A DNA stretch of 64,000 nucleotides from Phoronis australis (taxonomy: Eukaryota > Phoronida > Phoronidae), in the NCBI GenBank assembly GCA_002633005.1, contig NMRA01000316.1:13598-77597 (forward strand), given 5' to 3'. Positions 45,479 to 56,742 of this stretch are shown in pieces; position 1 is the first letter of the stretch, and each line of letters starts with the position of its first letter. A program made the position numbers and the translations under genes. The notes under the pieces were generated by a model. The model was given only the letters and a program-made list of their open reading frames with translations. It searched no databases and was not told the origin of the DNA.

Positions 45479-46590
45479 TGACATCTGTTGGTTCAAAAAA
45501 GAGGATCATGCCCGAGTACATGCCTGGGAAGAGGCATCTTTTTAAGGGTAAAACAAGTCATGTTCAAAGCATCCTAGTGCCATTAATATGCAGTCTTTGG
45601 GGACCAAAGTGGTGTCATTTTATAGCTAAAGAGTTAAGCTTTTGGACGCAATGCTTGGATTCCAGACGACATTTACTTTTGAAATCACTTTTGAATATCC
45701 GTTAAAATGCGCTAAAACAGTTGTCCCTTCCTGGTTATCTCTTCCTGAAAATATGCATCAAGTGATATCACTCCCAAATAATAACGATTACCTATCTCAT
45801 TCACACACTTACCATTCACAACCGGGGGAAGGGGGGAAACAAACAACTGAATTCTATCATCTTCTTGTTATGTTTAGTAATACACGACTCAAAGCTTTTG
45901 GTTTCTGCAGCCTCTAGTTGGTCAGATCATGAAGAGCTGCATCAAACGTATGGACAGAATGAATGAAAAGCAATATCCCATGCCTAGCCAATCAGCATTA
46001 CACCTTTAAAAGGTAATCAGAGGAGAGGAGTATCAGCGGTCGTGTAATAAAATAGTTTAAGTTACCAAGACCATCAGTACACAGACACCAGTACATTCAG
46101 TAGTTCAAAATAAAGCGGCTGACAAAGTACATCAGGGTGGCTAACTATCCATTCCATTACTATTCATTTCAATCCTGGTTAAATTTTCTTAAATTCCATG
46201 AAACGATTTTGCACCTGGAATTCTGAATACATGTCTATTATGACTGAAAGAGCTGGCAACTAGAATTGTCAAAATCATCTCCCAGGACAAAAGTTCAAGA
46301 ACAACATCATGACAAAGTTCCACATTATTGCCATAAAAATCTGGCATACAATGTGACAAAGTTTGGCAGTTTTGCCTCAGGGCATTTAGTTAATTAACAG
46401 TAATAAACAGGTGAGTGTACATATAGTTTCTCACTTATTTTGCACAAAAATGATAATCTACATTGTCCAATCCTAGCTTATAATCCATAACATTCCACCT
46501 GTACGCCAAATTTGTATGATAAATAGTAGAAGAATTTCCGTTCTTATACTCTTACAAGCGATGTTTAACACTGCAGTGACCTCAACTCAC
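45479..46590. other. No gene seen; possibly 3' intron of BIRC6
   Basis: On the minus strand this follows the strong donor GGAAAG|GTGAGTTGAG of the BIRC6 exon, so it is probably intron. No following BIRC6 exon was recognised on the minus strand down to the left end of the window. Confidence 0.35.
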
Positions 46591-47079
46591 CTTTCCAGCT
46601 GATTTGTCTGATGATTTCATTGTCGTTGAATTGTCCAGTGGATGGTCAACAGCCTCAGGCATCGATGGCATCGTCTGTGCTACAGCCACAGGTTATCCGA
46701 GTACCTGCGACTATTAGGTGGAGTAACAGGCGGAGTCATGAATAATGGTGTACTTTTGGGCGTCAACGGCAATGTGTCATGCCAGGCATAGGCTGGCGGA
46801 GTGCTGCTCAGACTCGTCAAACCAGATGACAAGATGGCCGCTCCCGAATCGAGTCGGCCAGGTTCTGTTCGAGTTTTGCCTTTTGCTGCTGCAGTTTCAT
46901 CAGAGTTGTTGTCTTATGCTGCAGTTGCTGCAGCTGTTGTTCCACTGACAACATTGCTGAGGAAAGTGATAAAAGGGCAGCACTTGTTGCTGGAGGTAGG
47001 TTGGCGTGATTGATGAATGATATGACCCCCGAAGAGGTCATGCCCATGCTACCTACAGAGGACATCGTAGTGTTGGCAC
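46591..47079 (-). pseudogene. BIRC6 exon (coiled-coil and MTPP-TPP segment), two frameshifts
   Basis: The exon starts after the acceptor TTTTTCCAG at 47079 in phase 1, joining the previous exon's CCA G. It ends at the donor GGAAAG|GTGAGT. It encodes VEQQLQQLQHKTTTLMKLQQ, a short coiled coil ending QQQKAKLEQN, then after a one-base shift SGAAILSSGL and PLTPKSTPLFMTPPVTPPNS, and after a second one-base shift VAVAQTMPSMPEAVDHP. The QQQ-LKLQQQKAKLE and TP-TTPLFMTPP-TPPN stretches are diagnostic of BIRC6, a giant anti-apoptotic E2/E3 ubiquitin ligase, in the region between its BIR and UBC domains. The shifts, near 46853 and 46711, each need one extra base to restore the frame. They may be assembly errors or real decay. 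Confidence 0.75.
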
Positions 47080-47521
47080 CTGGAAAAACAATAATAAACA
47101 TATAGTACATGATTACAATGGGAAGTATTTGCAGGAGATATCATACTAGTCTAATCTCAGTCTGAACTGGGCACTGACCCTCACATTAATGGTCAAATAC
47201 ATCAAATGCATTGTCATTGTTGAATGCTCGAAAGGCATTTAAATACAAAAATGTAACTAAATTTCAATTTTCACCATTATTTCTAGTTAGTTAATACCAA
47301 AAAATTAATTTATAAAACAAAAATACCGTGAAGATGTGGTGGTTTCCAAAAAAATAATCATCTCATCTTTTCATCAAAAATGTAGTAACAAAACATTACA
47401 GTAACTATTCTTGGCTAATTTTCCATTGAATAACAACTGATCTTCTTCTCCGATTCCTCTCAAGACTTTTAAGATAACTTTTACAAAACTACAAATATTT
47501 GTGACTCGTGGTGATGATTGA

Positions 47522-48925
47522 CCTGGGCCCGGTCTCCACTCTCCGTACTCAGACTCGAATCATACTCAAACTCACACTTCATACTCAACTCGAGTACAGA
47601 CTTGGCTTTGGTGTATTCAACGTCCTACTCCAAAAATCAGTTCTCGAAATTTCGAGCACGTACTCAATTTTCGAGTATACTCGAACTGAAGTGTATCTCA
47701 TCTATATTTCGAGTACTATTTTGAGTAAAATTCCGAGTATATGCTCCAAATTTCAAGTTTGGTCTGGCAGTGTGCTTGAAATTGACCCTAAAATAAATAC
47801 GAGCGAGAGAACAAAATATCAAACGGCCACCGAGACACACTAGCAAATCTAAAAAATTAAGTCTTCTTACCATATTTCAGCGGTTCAGTTTCAGTTCAGA
47901 TTATAGTTGTCATTTTAAATCTTCTTATTCTTCACCTTATTAACCCGCCGTATCACTGCATGTCCTCGCAGCCCGCTCCTTCTTACTCTAAGATTCCTGA
48001 CAACAGGTGCATTCTAATACCTTGTCGGTGAGTCATTGCAAGTGTCGAAAGCAGTTGTGGGAAAAGTTGTGTACGAAGTTTGTGCTGAAATTATTTCAGT
48101 AGGTGTGTCTAAGGTTTGTAGGGTTCCAGAACACGAGGAGGTGAGGAAAGTTAAAAAAAGTTTCCTTCCCTGTCAGGTATTTCACATCATAGTTATAGTC
48201 ATCGATAATTCCTCAATCCCCAAATGATATTCCAAATTTCATTTGCCAATTTCTAAGTAGATGTCTCATCTTGCTCACTGGTGAACTCTGAATGCCTGTG
48301 CACATGTATTGTTTTTTAACTCACGCCCCAAATGTCAACTAACTTGATAAATTTCAGTAAAATACAAAGATACAGTACCAAAAGTTTTGGCATCAGTGTA
48401 GGCCTACACAGCAATGGGTTCTATGTCAATACTAAATTAGCAAGAGAGAACAGGGGTTACTTGATGTGATAAGCTGTTACAAATTTCTTAAGACATTTTC
48501 GGGAGATGAGGAACTCAAGAAGTAAACCTTAATAATTGTCAAATGTATCAAAGAAATGGTATAAGAATATTGTTTTGAAACTGAAAAAATGAATAACAGT
48601 TACAGAACACTCAAAATTCCATGTTAAAGGCCTACCCTGGCTTGTAGTTTTAGCGACAGCAGACGATAATGTAGTTGCTGGGGTGGTCTATAATGCCAAT
48701 AGGGAGCGATGAATCAGCACGACTTTGCGTGGTTTTGCATTTCACATCATAAAGAGTTCCATAGCAACTCGAGTATGAGTGTCAGATTTGAGTACGTTTG
48801 GAGTCTACTCGAAATGCGACATTAAATACGCTTTTTTGAGTACGACTCCAGTGAGCACGATTTTGAGTATGAAATCGCGAGTATGAGTATGAGTCTGAGT
48901 ACGGAGATTGGAGACTGGGCCCTGG
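47522..48925. mobile_element. Inverted-repeat element with CCTGG target duplication, inserted at a BIRC6 splice donor
   Basis: The 1,394-bp body (47527-48920) is bounded by CCTGG direct repeats (47522-47526 and 48921-48925). Its ends are inverted repeats: GCCCGGTCTCCACTCTCCGT on the left against GCCCAGTCTCCAATCTCCGT read inwards from the right, both followed by ACTCAGACTC and then runs of ATACTC/GTACTC motifs for about 100 bp or more. There is no transposase, so it is non-autonomous. On the minus strand the 48922-49063 exon of BIRC6 ends with CCAG at its right edge, and CCAG|GTCAATC is regenerated at its left edge. Confidence 0.8.
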
Positions 48926-49063
48926 TTCCAGTTTTTCCATCTTAGTAACATCGCTGGTGGAAACGCAGACAAAGTGAAGTGGCTCCACCTCTAGGAGACC
49001 ATGCAACTTATCATTGCACTGAGACGAACGAGCAGATGACCGCGATCTCAGCGACAAGAGGTC
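48922..49063 (-). CDS. BIRC6 exon (LLEVEPLHF segment), donor disrupted
   Basis: This 142-nt exon starts after GATCACAG (phase 0) and ends CTG GAA CCA G in phase 1, both matching its neighbours. It encodes DLLSLRSRSSARSSQCN followed by LHGLLEVEPLHFVCVSTSDV. The LLEVEPLHF-CVSTSD core is one of the most conserved stretches of BIRC6 and makes the assignment firm. The frame is intact. The base after CCAG is not GT but GGCCC, the end of an inserted inverted-repeat element. The original donor CCAG|GTCAATC is now 1.4 kb away on the far side of that element. Splicing from this allele should be abnormal unless the element is skipped or the exon extended. Confidence 0.85.
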
Positions 49064-49458
49064 CTGTGATCAGGGGAGATAATCAGTGAAACTCATTGGA
49101 AATTATAGACCACACACAATCAGTGTAAAAGATGGGTACATCTTTTCTTGTGAATAATCATTGAAAATTACCAGCCAATTTTTGTAATTTACTTTGAAAT
49201 GATTCCTAGCGTGTTTTTGTCATAACTTCCGTGAAGCTACATATTAAGAGGTTGCATTGAAAAGGGGTCTGAATAGAACACCATACAAGGATTATTGGGG
49301 TTATGTAGACAAATTTAAGTCAGTAATCCTAACCGTTGGCAATTGATGACATTTGTGCACTCAGAGAGACACTCAAAATATAAAGAAGGAACTAAATACC
49401 ATTCAGTAGGCTTTAAACAATGAAAAAAGAAGAGGCCATAGCTGTATCCTCTACACAC
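49064..49458 (-). other. BIRC6 intron
   Basis: A 395-bp phase 0 intron between donor AAG|GTGTGTAG and acceptor GATCACAG. No other feature seen. Confidence 0.75.
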
Positions 49459-49691
49459 CTTGAAGTCAATATCGTCCACAGGAGACGGAGAGCTAGCTAC
49501 TCGCTGCTGATGACAACTGTACAGATCCCATGCCAGCAGAGAGGGCTGACACAGGCAGTACACTGCCGACTGCTTGGGCATAGGTAATGGGTCCATTGGG
49601 TGCTGTAGTGGGTGTGGGAGGGGATGTGGTGCGCAACAATGGTTTCACGTCAAACAGAGATGGCTCACAAGGGTTGCCGTAGAAGCCAAAC
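49459..49691 (-). pseudogene. BIRC6 exon (FDVKPL ... VDDIDFK), one frameshift
   Basis: The exon begins after TTCTTTTTTAG. Its first base completes the AG| codon left by the 55983-56237 exon, giving Arg-Phe-Gly-Phe. It ends at the donor TTCAAG|GTGTGT in phase 0, as the next exon needs. The first frame reads FGFYGNPCEPSLFDVKPLL and on to LSSAASS and a TAG. The true end, SPSPVDDIDFK, is in another frame. Removing one base near 49491 (in GTAGCTAGCTCT) would join them. Length is 233 nt where 232 would keep phase. The Phe-Asp-x-Val-Leu-Phe-Asp-like start and the DDIDF end both fit BIRC6. Confidence 0.7.
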
Positions 49692-52309
49692 CTAAAAAAG
49701 AAATTGCTACTTCGAATAACATTTTCAAAAATTTAAATCCGTTCACTAACTCGAAACAGACCCAAGACCTAAAATAAGATTCACAATTTGTACGGTAAAT
49801 TTGCATGATTTTCGGACGCCCCGCCATTTTCGACCAAAAATAAATATTTCCGAAATGAGTTTTTCATAGTCCACGAAATTCGTACAAGGTCTAAAAACTG
49901 TTTTTCAATGATCCTCGAATTTCGGACGATGTCATAATTGTCGGATTTTTGTCCGCCACTTTCGGACAAGGAAAACTTTAGAAACGCTAATTTGGGATCG
50001 ACGCAACTCCCGTGTCACTAAAGCGTTCAACGGATGATTACTACTCTATTAGGCTTGAATCCGAGAATCGGTTTAACGGGCTTTGTAATTTTTACCTTGT
50101 CTTGACGATGTCAGGACCGTTATTCGTTTGTCTTGCGTTTAGCTTGTGTTTGGCACTTTAGCTATGAAAAGAATCCCGTATGACGAAAATTACTGATAAA
50201 AATACAAATGGGAAATACAGCTGTAGTTTTTGGTTGTAGCGTAACATGTGCTCTGGTTTAATTAGACCGTGCTGTTTGACTTCCGACTGTGACATTGAAC
50301 TTGCACGCCTGACATCAACTTGCGTGTTTACGAAACGTTTGTATTTTTAAAACGTCGTGGCCTTTGCAAATGCCCTTGTCAGTGGCTAAAATCTCCCAAC
50401 GATGTGTCCGGATTTTATCCTTGACACGGTGAGAAATATTTTTTGTTTAGGCCCCCATTCACAATAGGCTACAGCCAAGTCTGTCCATCGGATATCGCGC
50501 ATTCAAAGTAGTGTAAATAGTGAACAGCAGCAGCCCAATGAGACGGAGCCAAAGTAAAGCTGGTTACAAATCAAACATAATGCAAGGTCCAGCACTCAGA
50601 AAGGCGCCTGGTGCACACGCAATTGTTACAGAGACATTGCATCCCTGTCCTATGTTGCATAAGTGGAGGTGTGCTTTAACACATATCAAAAACTAATGTA
50701 CATCCACGTAATCACGTTTCACTACCCTTACAAATTCTCTGTTGCTCTATGATAAGCATCGCAGATGCAAGAATCTCGCTAAAGAAGATAGTGTGATCGT
50801 ATGCTTCGCTTGCAATGCCTCACCATACGTCTCGAAGTCTTCAGTCTAGCATGCTCGTGAGATTCTCACCCTTGCGCCCCTGGACGCAGACTAGTAGCTG
50901 TCTTGGGAAATACAAAAATCTAGCCCAAATCACGCTTTCAATTAAAATACACAATACATCACGTAATTTTATGAATTCTTGTTTTTTAGCGAAGTCCTAG
51001 CGTTACGAGCTTTACCCCTACGTAAACCCAAAAAAGACTGAACTTGCGGCGACCCAATTTTGCTTGCTCATCCACTGGTCTGTTTACTTGTGGTCTTGTT
51101 AATTCACACCCTGTACCGTCTGAGGTACACCCTGGACTCCATGGTGTCCCGAGATTAAGATGAATCCACACAAGGACACCGAGACCCTGTGGCACTCTGT
51201 CTGCGGCGACTAAGAAAATCCTCCACCAATCATTTCGAAAAATGACAAGTCAGTCGGAATCAGATTTGGTAGTTGTTGCTTCTTGTGGTCCTAGGGGTAG
51301 GCTAACAAGAAGACATGACCTGGAGTCCGTTGCAACGGGCCTGGAACCTGAAAGGTGTTTCTGACCCGGAGTTCCATATCTACTTTCCACAGGACCTTGT
51401 CTTCTTGTCCATGTCACCGCCTTCAGTTGATAGTTTTGAGACAAAAAAAGAAACGTGATCTTAAACTACAGACCATGCTTTTTGTATTACTTAAGACAGT
51501 AATTTAGAGGCATTTCAGCTGTAAGTGTGTTTAATTGTGTTTGATTCGAAAGAGATGACTGTTACATTGATAATTATTATTATTCTATTTTTACCCGAGG
51601 TGATGCCTTACTTGCAGCAATTTGGGAAGTATTACCAGCGATTTCCGTATATAAGTTCGGGAAACCAAACGTCTTATGTATAAATACATCAGGGCCTATA
51701 CTCGGCAACGCCGAATATACGAACACAGCATAAATTCTGAAGCTCACCCTAATTATATCCTAGTGGGAATAGCATTATTTTTAGATTTCAAGCATGCATT
51801 TTTGTTCTCAGATATGCATCCTGGGTATATTTTAGGGAAACATTTAAGATACGCAAATTGGCCATATATTCTGCTGGACTTATATACGGAAATCTACGGT
51901 GGATCTTCTTAAACCTGTAAACCATGAAAATTTCATTGAGACAGTTTTGTTCTTCTAACATGTTCAACTAACATTCCGTTCATGCAAGACGGTTAGTACG
52001 TTCGCGTTTAAGGCGTTATTGCAACAGGTAAGTGTTGTTTTGATTTTTGTTTGGTGTTTCCATATTTTATTCCGTTATGTATTCCTCTTTTCAGATAGTC
52101 ACTGTTATTCTTCAACAACAATTCTGTACATATAACGAGACTTCAATAAACTCGCGACTGTTCATACTTTAAATGTTAGCAGAAGTGTGTAGTGTCCTTC
52201 AGCAGAGACCTGTGGGAAGAACTATTTTCCGTAACTGTAGCAAGTATATGACGCACTGAAATGAAAATGGTCGACATAGGTGGATTGTAATTGGTTAAGA
52301 AAGAAAATT

Positions 52310-52620
52310 AAGTATATAAATAGTAGACCGGTTCTTGAATTGCCTGGTTCACGTCCTTCATGAGCTCACGCTGTCCCAAACTGAATGCTTTCGTTTTTCT
52401 TTTCAGGTCGCCACTAGTCGATTCTTCTAACAGTCGTGATCTGCCCAGTAGCCTATCGTATCAACGTGCGCAACAACGGTCTTGGCAGGGGGTTGCACCT
52501 AGCAGACTCCCTTAGAATTAGTGGCACAAAATCGACATTGGTGTGCAGCAGGAGGCCAGGTGGCGGCGTAGTGACTGCGGGAGACTGAGCTTCGCAAAAT
52601 TGGTGACGACCATGGACGGC
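52310..52620 (+). other. Possible LTR-retrotransposon promoter and leader
   Basis: TATATAAATAG at about 52313 with an upstream ATTGGTTA is followed some 290 bp later by TGGTGACGACCATGGACG (52601-52618). That sequence resembles the TTGGTGAC-type primer-binding/leader region of BEL and some gypsy elements. No paired LTR or gag was found, so this is weak. Confidence 0.2.
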
Positions 52621-53399
52621 GCTGAACTGGTGACGACCAGAAGAAATGGCCCTGTTATCTTCCACGCAGATTGTCAGAAAATGTTAACGATTTTCAGTTT
52701 CATTTCATCAAGAAACACATTTCACAAGTCAGAGTTTTCACTGTGGTTAAAAACGTAAGTGAACCCAGATGTGTTAGTTCACCTCAGTTGCATGAAGACG
52801 CGCCAGTGTATCACTGAGTTAACGTCGGGCGTTTCAAAGGCTGTGGATGAGAAAGGTTTTAATTGTGAAAAACGGTTGGGTGAATTTGATGTTGGTAGCA
52901 TCTGAAATTGCATTCGCTTTCTAGACAACGCCCTTGTATATACAATATGTTAATCAATCGTGTCTTCAGCCGCGCAGCTCTGTACTAGTCGACACATTCC
53001 CATCGTTTGCAGTAGGCCTAAACATGTAGAACGACAGCGCTTCTTCAACAATTCAGAAGACTACCAGGACGACGAATGGGGATCACAAGTCGATGAGAAC
53101 CTACTCATTTTACTATCATGATTGTCTTTGTAATCTATTTTGGGTAATTGTTCATTCGAAGTTTTCATGTTGAAACTGAGCTTTCAGTTAATATGGAAAT
53201 AAATGTGTCAGAGTTAACTTGCGTTTTGGTTTGTAACCAGCAGACAATGCATGGATACGTTTAACAAACATTAGTATATTCTATGTTCTCGTCATTGTTC
53301 ATAACTTTCTTCATTGAACTCGTTCTTACATCCATTACTGTTACGTTTAATGTAAAATTTGTTAAAATTCAGAAAGCGCGTGTTTTGATGGTCAGGAAC

Positions 53400-53830
53400 C
53401 CTCTTTGTGCGTCGAATACTCAAGTCCAGCTTTTTATTGGGAAACCATGCGTTGACAGCGCAAACTCGACATTTTTTATTGAGAAAACGCACTTTTACAA
53501 AAGAGAATCAGTTGTCTGCAACGTTTCATGTGCGTCAAAAACGCAAACCAGACCCACTCATTGGAAAGCCCACATTGGTCACAAGGAAGACTCTTTTTTC
53601 ACAACGCAGACCGATATTTCAAGTGAGATGGCGCAATTTGAAAAGATTCCGTCACTTGCCGAGAACGGTTTTTAAGCATTGGCAATGCAAGCCAAATATT
53701 TCATAATGAGAAAGCGCATCTTTGCAAAGAAGAACCAACACTTGTCGGCAACGGTCTTTGTGCGTCGACAGCGCACATTTCTTATTGGAAAAGCCAGGTT
53801 TTCAAAAATTAACAGCGCAGACCATTTGAG
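53400..53830. repeat. Degenerate ~115-bp repeat
   Basis: A motif pair GTGCGTC(G/A) ... ATTGG(G)AAA recurs at about 53406, 53531 and 53760, the last two spaced at about twice the first interval. Intervening CGCA and AAAACGCA elements also recur. Plus-strand open frames here (53283-53675 and 53679-54071) are by-products of the repeat structure. Confidence 0.45.
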
Positions 53831-55982
53831 TCTCATTTACCTGCAATTATACTGCTATCAAATGACCAAGCCAGCAATGTTGGTACTACGACCGCTCATC
53901 GAAATAATGTACACGTACACCCACAAAATTCGTACAGTAGCGGAAACCCAAATTTGGAGGTCTGCCAAATTCGGACACCACAAAAATGATGATTCGCGAG
54001 ATTTGTCCAAGGTTGAATTTTTTCAATTGGAATTAATTTTCAGTGTCCGAAAATCACGCGTAATGATTTGAAATAATTTCCATTTTAATTAACTCACTAT
54101 AACAGTAAATAATAATTTGGCAACTCATGCTATAAACACTCCCACTAAACAAGATCTTGTCAAACCCCAGTGATCAGGGAAAACTGTGGGGTTTGGCCAA
54201 CTGAAATAGACCGTATTAATCCACCTTGGCTGTGTCACGCTAAGCTCACGATCAAAGGGATCCTGCCTAGCTGCTCTATTCATTGAGTCACCAGCGAGGA
54301 TAATTGGCTTCGCTCATACGGATGCGATCAGCTGATTACAATTTAGCCTAGATGACCGTACTTTTTACGGAGAGCGTTTTACATAGTTTTGAGTGTAATA
54401 TTTGAAAAGAGAGAATAAAATGTTGGTACAACTTTGAATTTTTCAAATTGGTCCAGAATAAGAGATTTAACAACACAGCAACACTCACGATTACTTTCAT
54501 TCGGCGCGCACGAATACAAAAATATAGAACCCAAGTTATTTAGATTTTGGAACACATGCATTGCAATATTCAAAATACGTTTATTATAACTCTTACAAGC
54601 TGTAAAACGACTTTGCTTAATTTCATTGTGCTCATTCACTGTCATCTGTCAAATCGGAAATTTCCGAGATATGATCTATGGCGTGCGCGTATGTAATACA
54701 AAACATGTGATTGTTATGTTCCTGAAGTACGAACATTAAGAAACTTTAGCATGCCGTTATTATTAACAGGGACACAATAAAACGAATTTGGATTTTGACG
54801 ATAAACTTGATACAGTGAGCTGGCTGACCACTGTGTCAGTGTCTTCGTTAGACCAAGAAATCCACACAGCCCGAGTAGTTCACCTCGTCACCTCGTCCCC
54901 AACATGTAGATCAAGCCTAAGACCATTAAAGTTTTACTCCACGGTAGAGCTAACGGCCGTCGGCCTGTGCACACAAAATCTGTGAGTTAACCGGCACTTA
55001 CCTTGCACATAGCAGCTGTGAAAACAATCTAATGAACGCCATTTTCTTGCATAATCCTCCTCCTTTTGTAACAAAAAATTCTGTCGTTGACGACCCGCAC
55101 GCGCTTCCTCACTCACTCTCATACGCAGACGAACTTCAAAACAAACATCACGTGACAACAACAACATGTGTGTTCATCCAGATTTTTTTCATGTTGTGGG
55201 GTACGATGTAGCGCAGATTTGGACTTAATCACAATTAATCTGGACTCCACATGAACTTTAAAAAATGTAAAACATGAGGACGATTTCAGGTAATTTGTTA
55301 AGTCGAAACTATATTATTATTCAAGAATTCAAGTTTTTCTATCGACGATCGCGATTCAGCGACGTATCAGTCAGCAAGATTTCGCCCCGGGATTTCAGCA
55401 CAATTTTTTGAAAAATGATCTAAACTTAACAACGGAGTTTGATAGCAATGCACCACAATTTTATAGAAAGACTGTCATATGCTACAAATATGTCACAGAG
55501 CGTAAATTTGATGAATCCTGGCTTCCGATTTTACCCGTTTCAGAAACCAGGTTTCAACTGCCTTAGGCTACAATAAGCATCCCCTCCACGTGAAATGAAT
55601 TTTTCTAAGGGTTTATTAGAGCCAATACAGAATACAGCTTTCCACCAAGGCTAGGTGATGCTACCACATTATTCTTTGTTGCATTATTTAACTGGTCTCG
55701 GCTAATTATCATTTTATGGCCTAGTCATCCATTCAGCCAAAAGGAGTTCCATAGGTGACTTATCAGCCAATTATTCACGCAATAAATGATGACTCACAAT
55801 AGAAGCCTGATAAGAGTGAAGGTGGATAAATGCAGTGTTCCTACAGTTTCTTGTGGTAGTGGATGTGTTCAGGACATGACAAGCAAAACACGAGAGCAAT
55901 TATACAGAATGCCATAGATGCAGGTGACAGATGCTTATAAGGAAATCACATAAGTGAAAAATACCGAAAAAGTCAAGCTGAC

Positions 55983-56237
55983 CTCGTTCTTAACACAGCA
56001 TGAAGATCGGTCATCCGCTCAGCATAAACAGTCAACATGGCCGACAGTAAACCAGAGCACGCCTCAGCTGTGTGACCGATATCCAGGCTCTTCACGTGAT
56101 TGAGCAGAGTAAAAAACCAACGCACGGCACCGGCAGAGCTTGCAGCCAAAGCCCCAGGCAGGCACACCAGGAGGGCCTGTAGCAGACTGTGATTGAACAG
56201 TGGGGCAGCTTCCTTGGCAGGGGAGTTCCACATTAAC
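55983..56237 (-). CDS. BIRC6 exon (WFFTLLNHVKS segment), intact
   Basis: This 255-nt exon lies between acceptor TTCTACACAG and donor ACGAG|GTCAGC, with phase 2 at both ends, and the frame is intact. It encodes LMWNSPAKEAAPLFNHSLLQ, then SSAGAVRWFFTLLNHVKSLD and ERMTDLHAVLRTR. The order gives helical Leu-rich start, AGAV-W-F-LLN-VK, AC-GLL-A and an L-A-L-TR end, and it matches the BIRC6 region just before the exon at 49459-49691. The codon split across that junction also fits. It is the 5'-most BIRC6 exon I can see. Earlier exons must lie beyond 56238, but none was recognised up to 64000. Confidence 0.8.
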
Positions 56238-56267
56238 CTGTGTAGAAAGTACACCCCTTACAAAAAT

Positions 56268-56742
56268 GAACTTAAGTTTTTCGCTGAAAACTTAAGTTTT
56301 TGGCGAAAAAACTTAAGTTTTTGGAAAATAACTTAAGTTTTGGAGGAAAAACTTAAGTTCTTCCGAAAAACTTAAGTTTTTAAAAGAAACTTAAATTTTT
56401 AAAACTTATTTTTTCGGCAAAAACTTAAGTTTTTCAGCACAATGTTAAGTTTTTCAGAAAACTTAAGTTTTTCAGAAAACTTAAGTTTTTTCAGGTGTAA
56501 AACTTAAGTTTTCACAAATAAACTTAAGTTTCAAGTAATAACTTAAGTTTTCATGAAAACTTAAGTTTTTTGAACTAACAAAACTTAAGTTTTTCTGATA
56601 ACTTAAGTTTATCTCAAAACTTAAGTTTTTGTAATTTTAAAAACTTAAGTTTTCCTGACTTCTTAAGTTTTTCGAAAACTTTAGTTTTTCCAATTATAGA
56701 AACTTAAGTTTTCCTGACTTCTTAAGTTTTTCAAAAAACTGG
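56268..56742. repeat. Array of the palindrome AACTTAAGTT
   Basis: About 18 exact AACTTAAGTT palindromes and at least five one- or two-base variants (AACTTAAATT, TTCTTAAGTT, ATGTTAAGTT) lie in 475 bp, usually flanked by extra A and T. Spacers of 6-25 bp differ in sequence, so it is the palindrome and not a longer unit that recurs. The array sits in a BIRC6 intron and ends only about 30 bp from the 3' splice site of the 55983-56237 exon. Confidence 0.9.

Larger units (their letters stand above)
49692..55982 (-). other. Large BIRC6 intron with repeat debris
   Basis: About 6.3 kb, phase 2. I see no BIRC6 coding sequence inside. It contains TTCGGAC/TTCGTACA-rich stretches at 49745-49985 and 53925-54060 that share motifs and may be copies of one repeat, a degenerate tandem array at 53400-53830, and an LTR-like segment at 52310-52620. 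The small open frames inside have no recognisable domains. Confidence 0.55.

Noticed and set aside
49507-49530. CTGATGA as a hammerhead ribozyme core
   Set aside because: It falls within the BIRC6 exon, on the wrong strand for the gene, and the GAAA arm and stems are absent.
53283-54071. Two long plus-strand frames
   Set aside because: They follow a degenerate tandem repeat inside the BIRC6 intron and have no recognisable domain.
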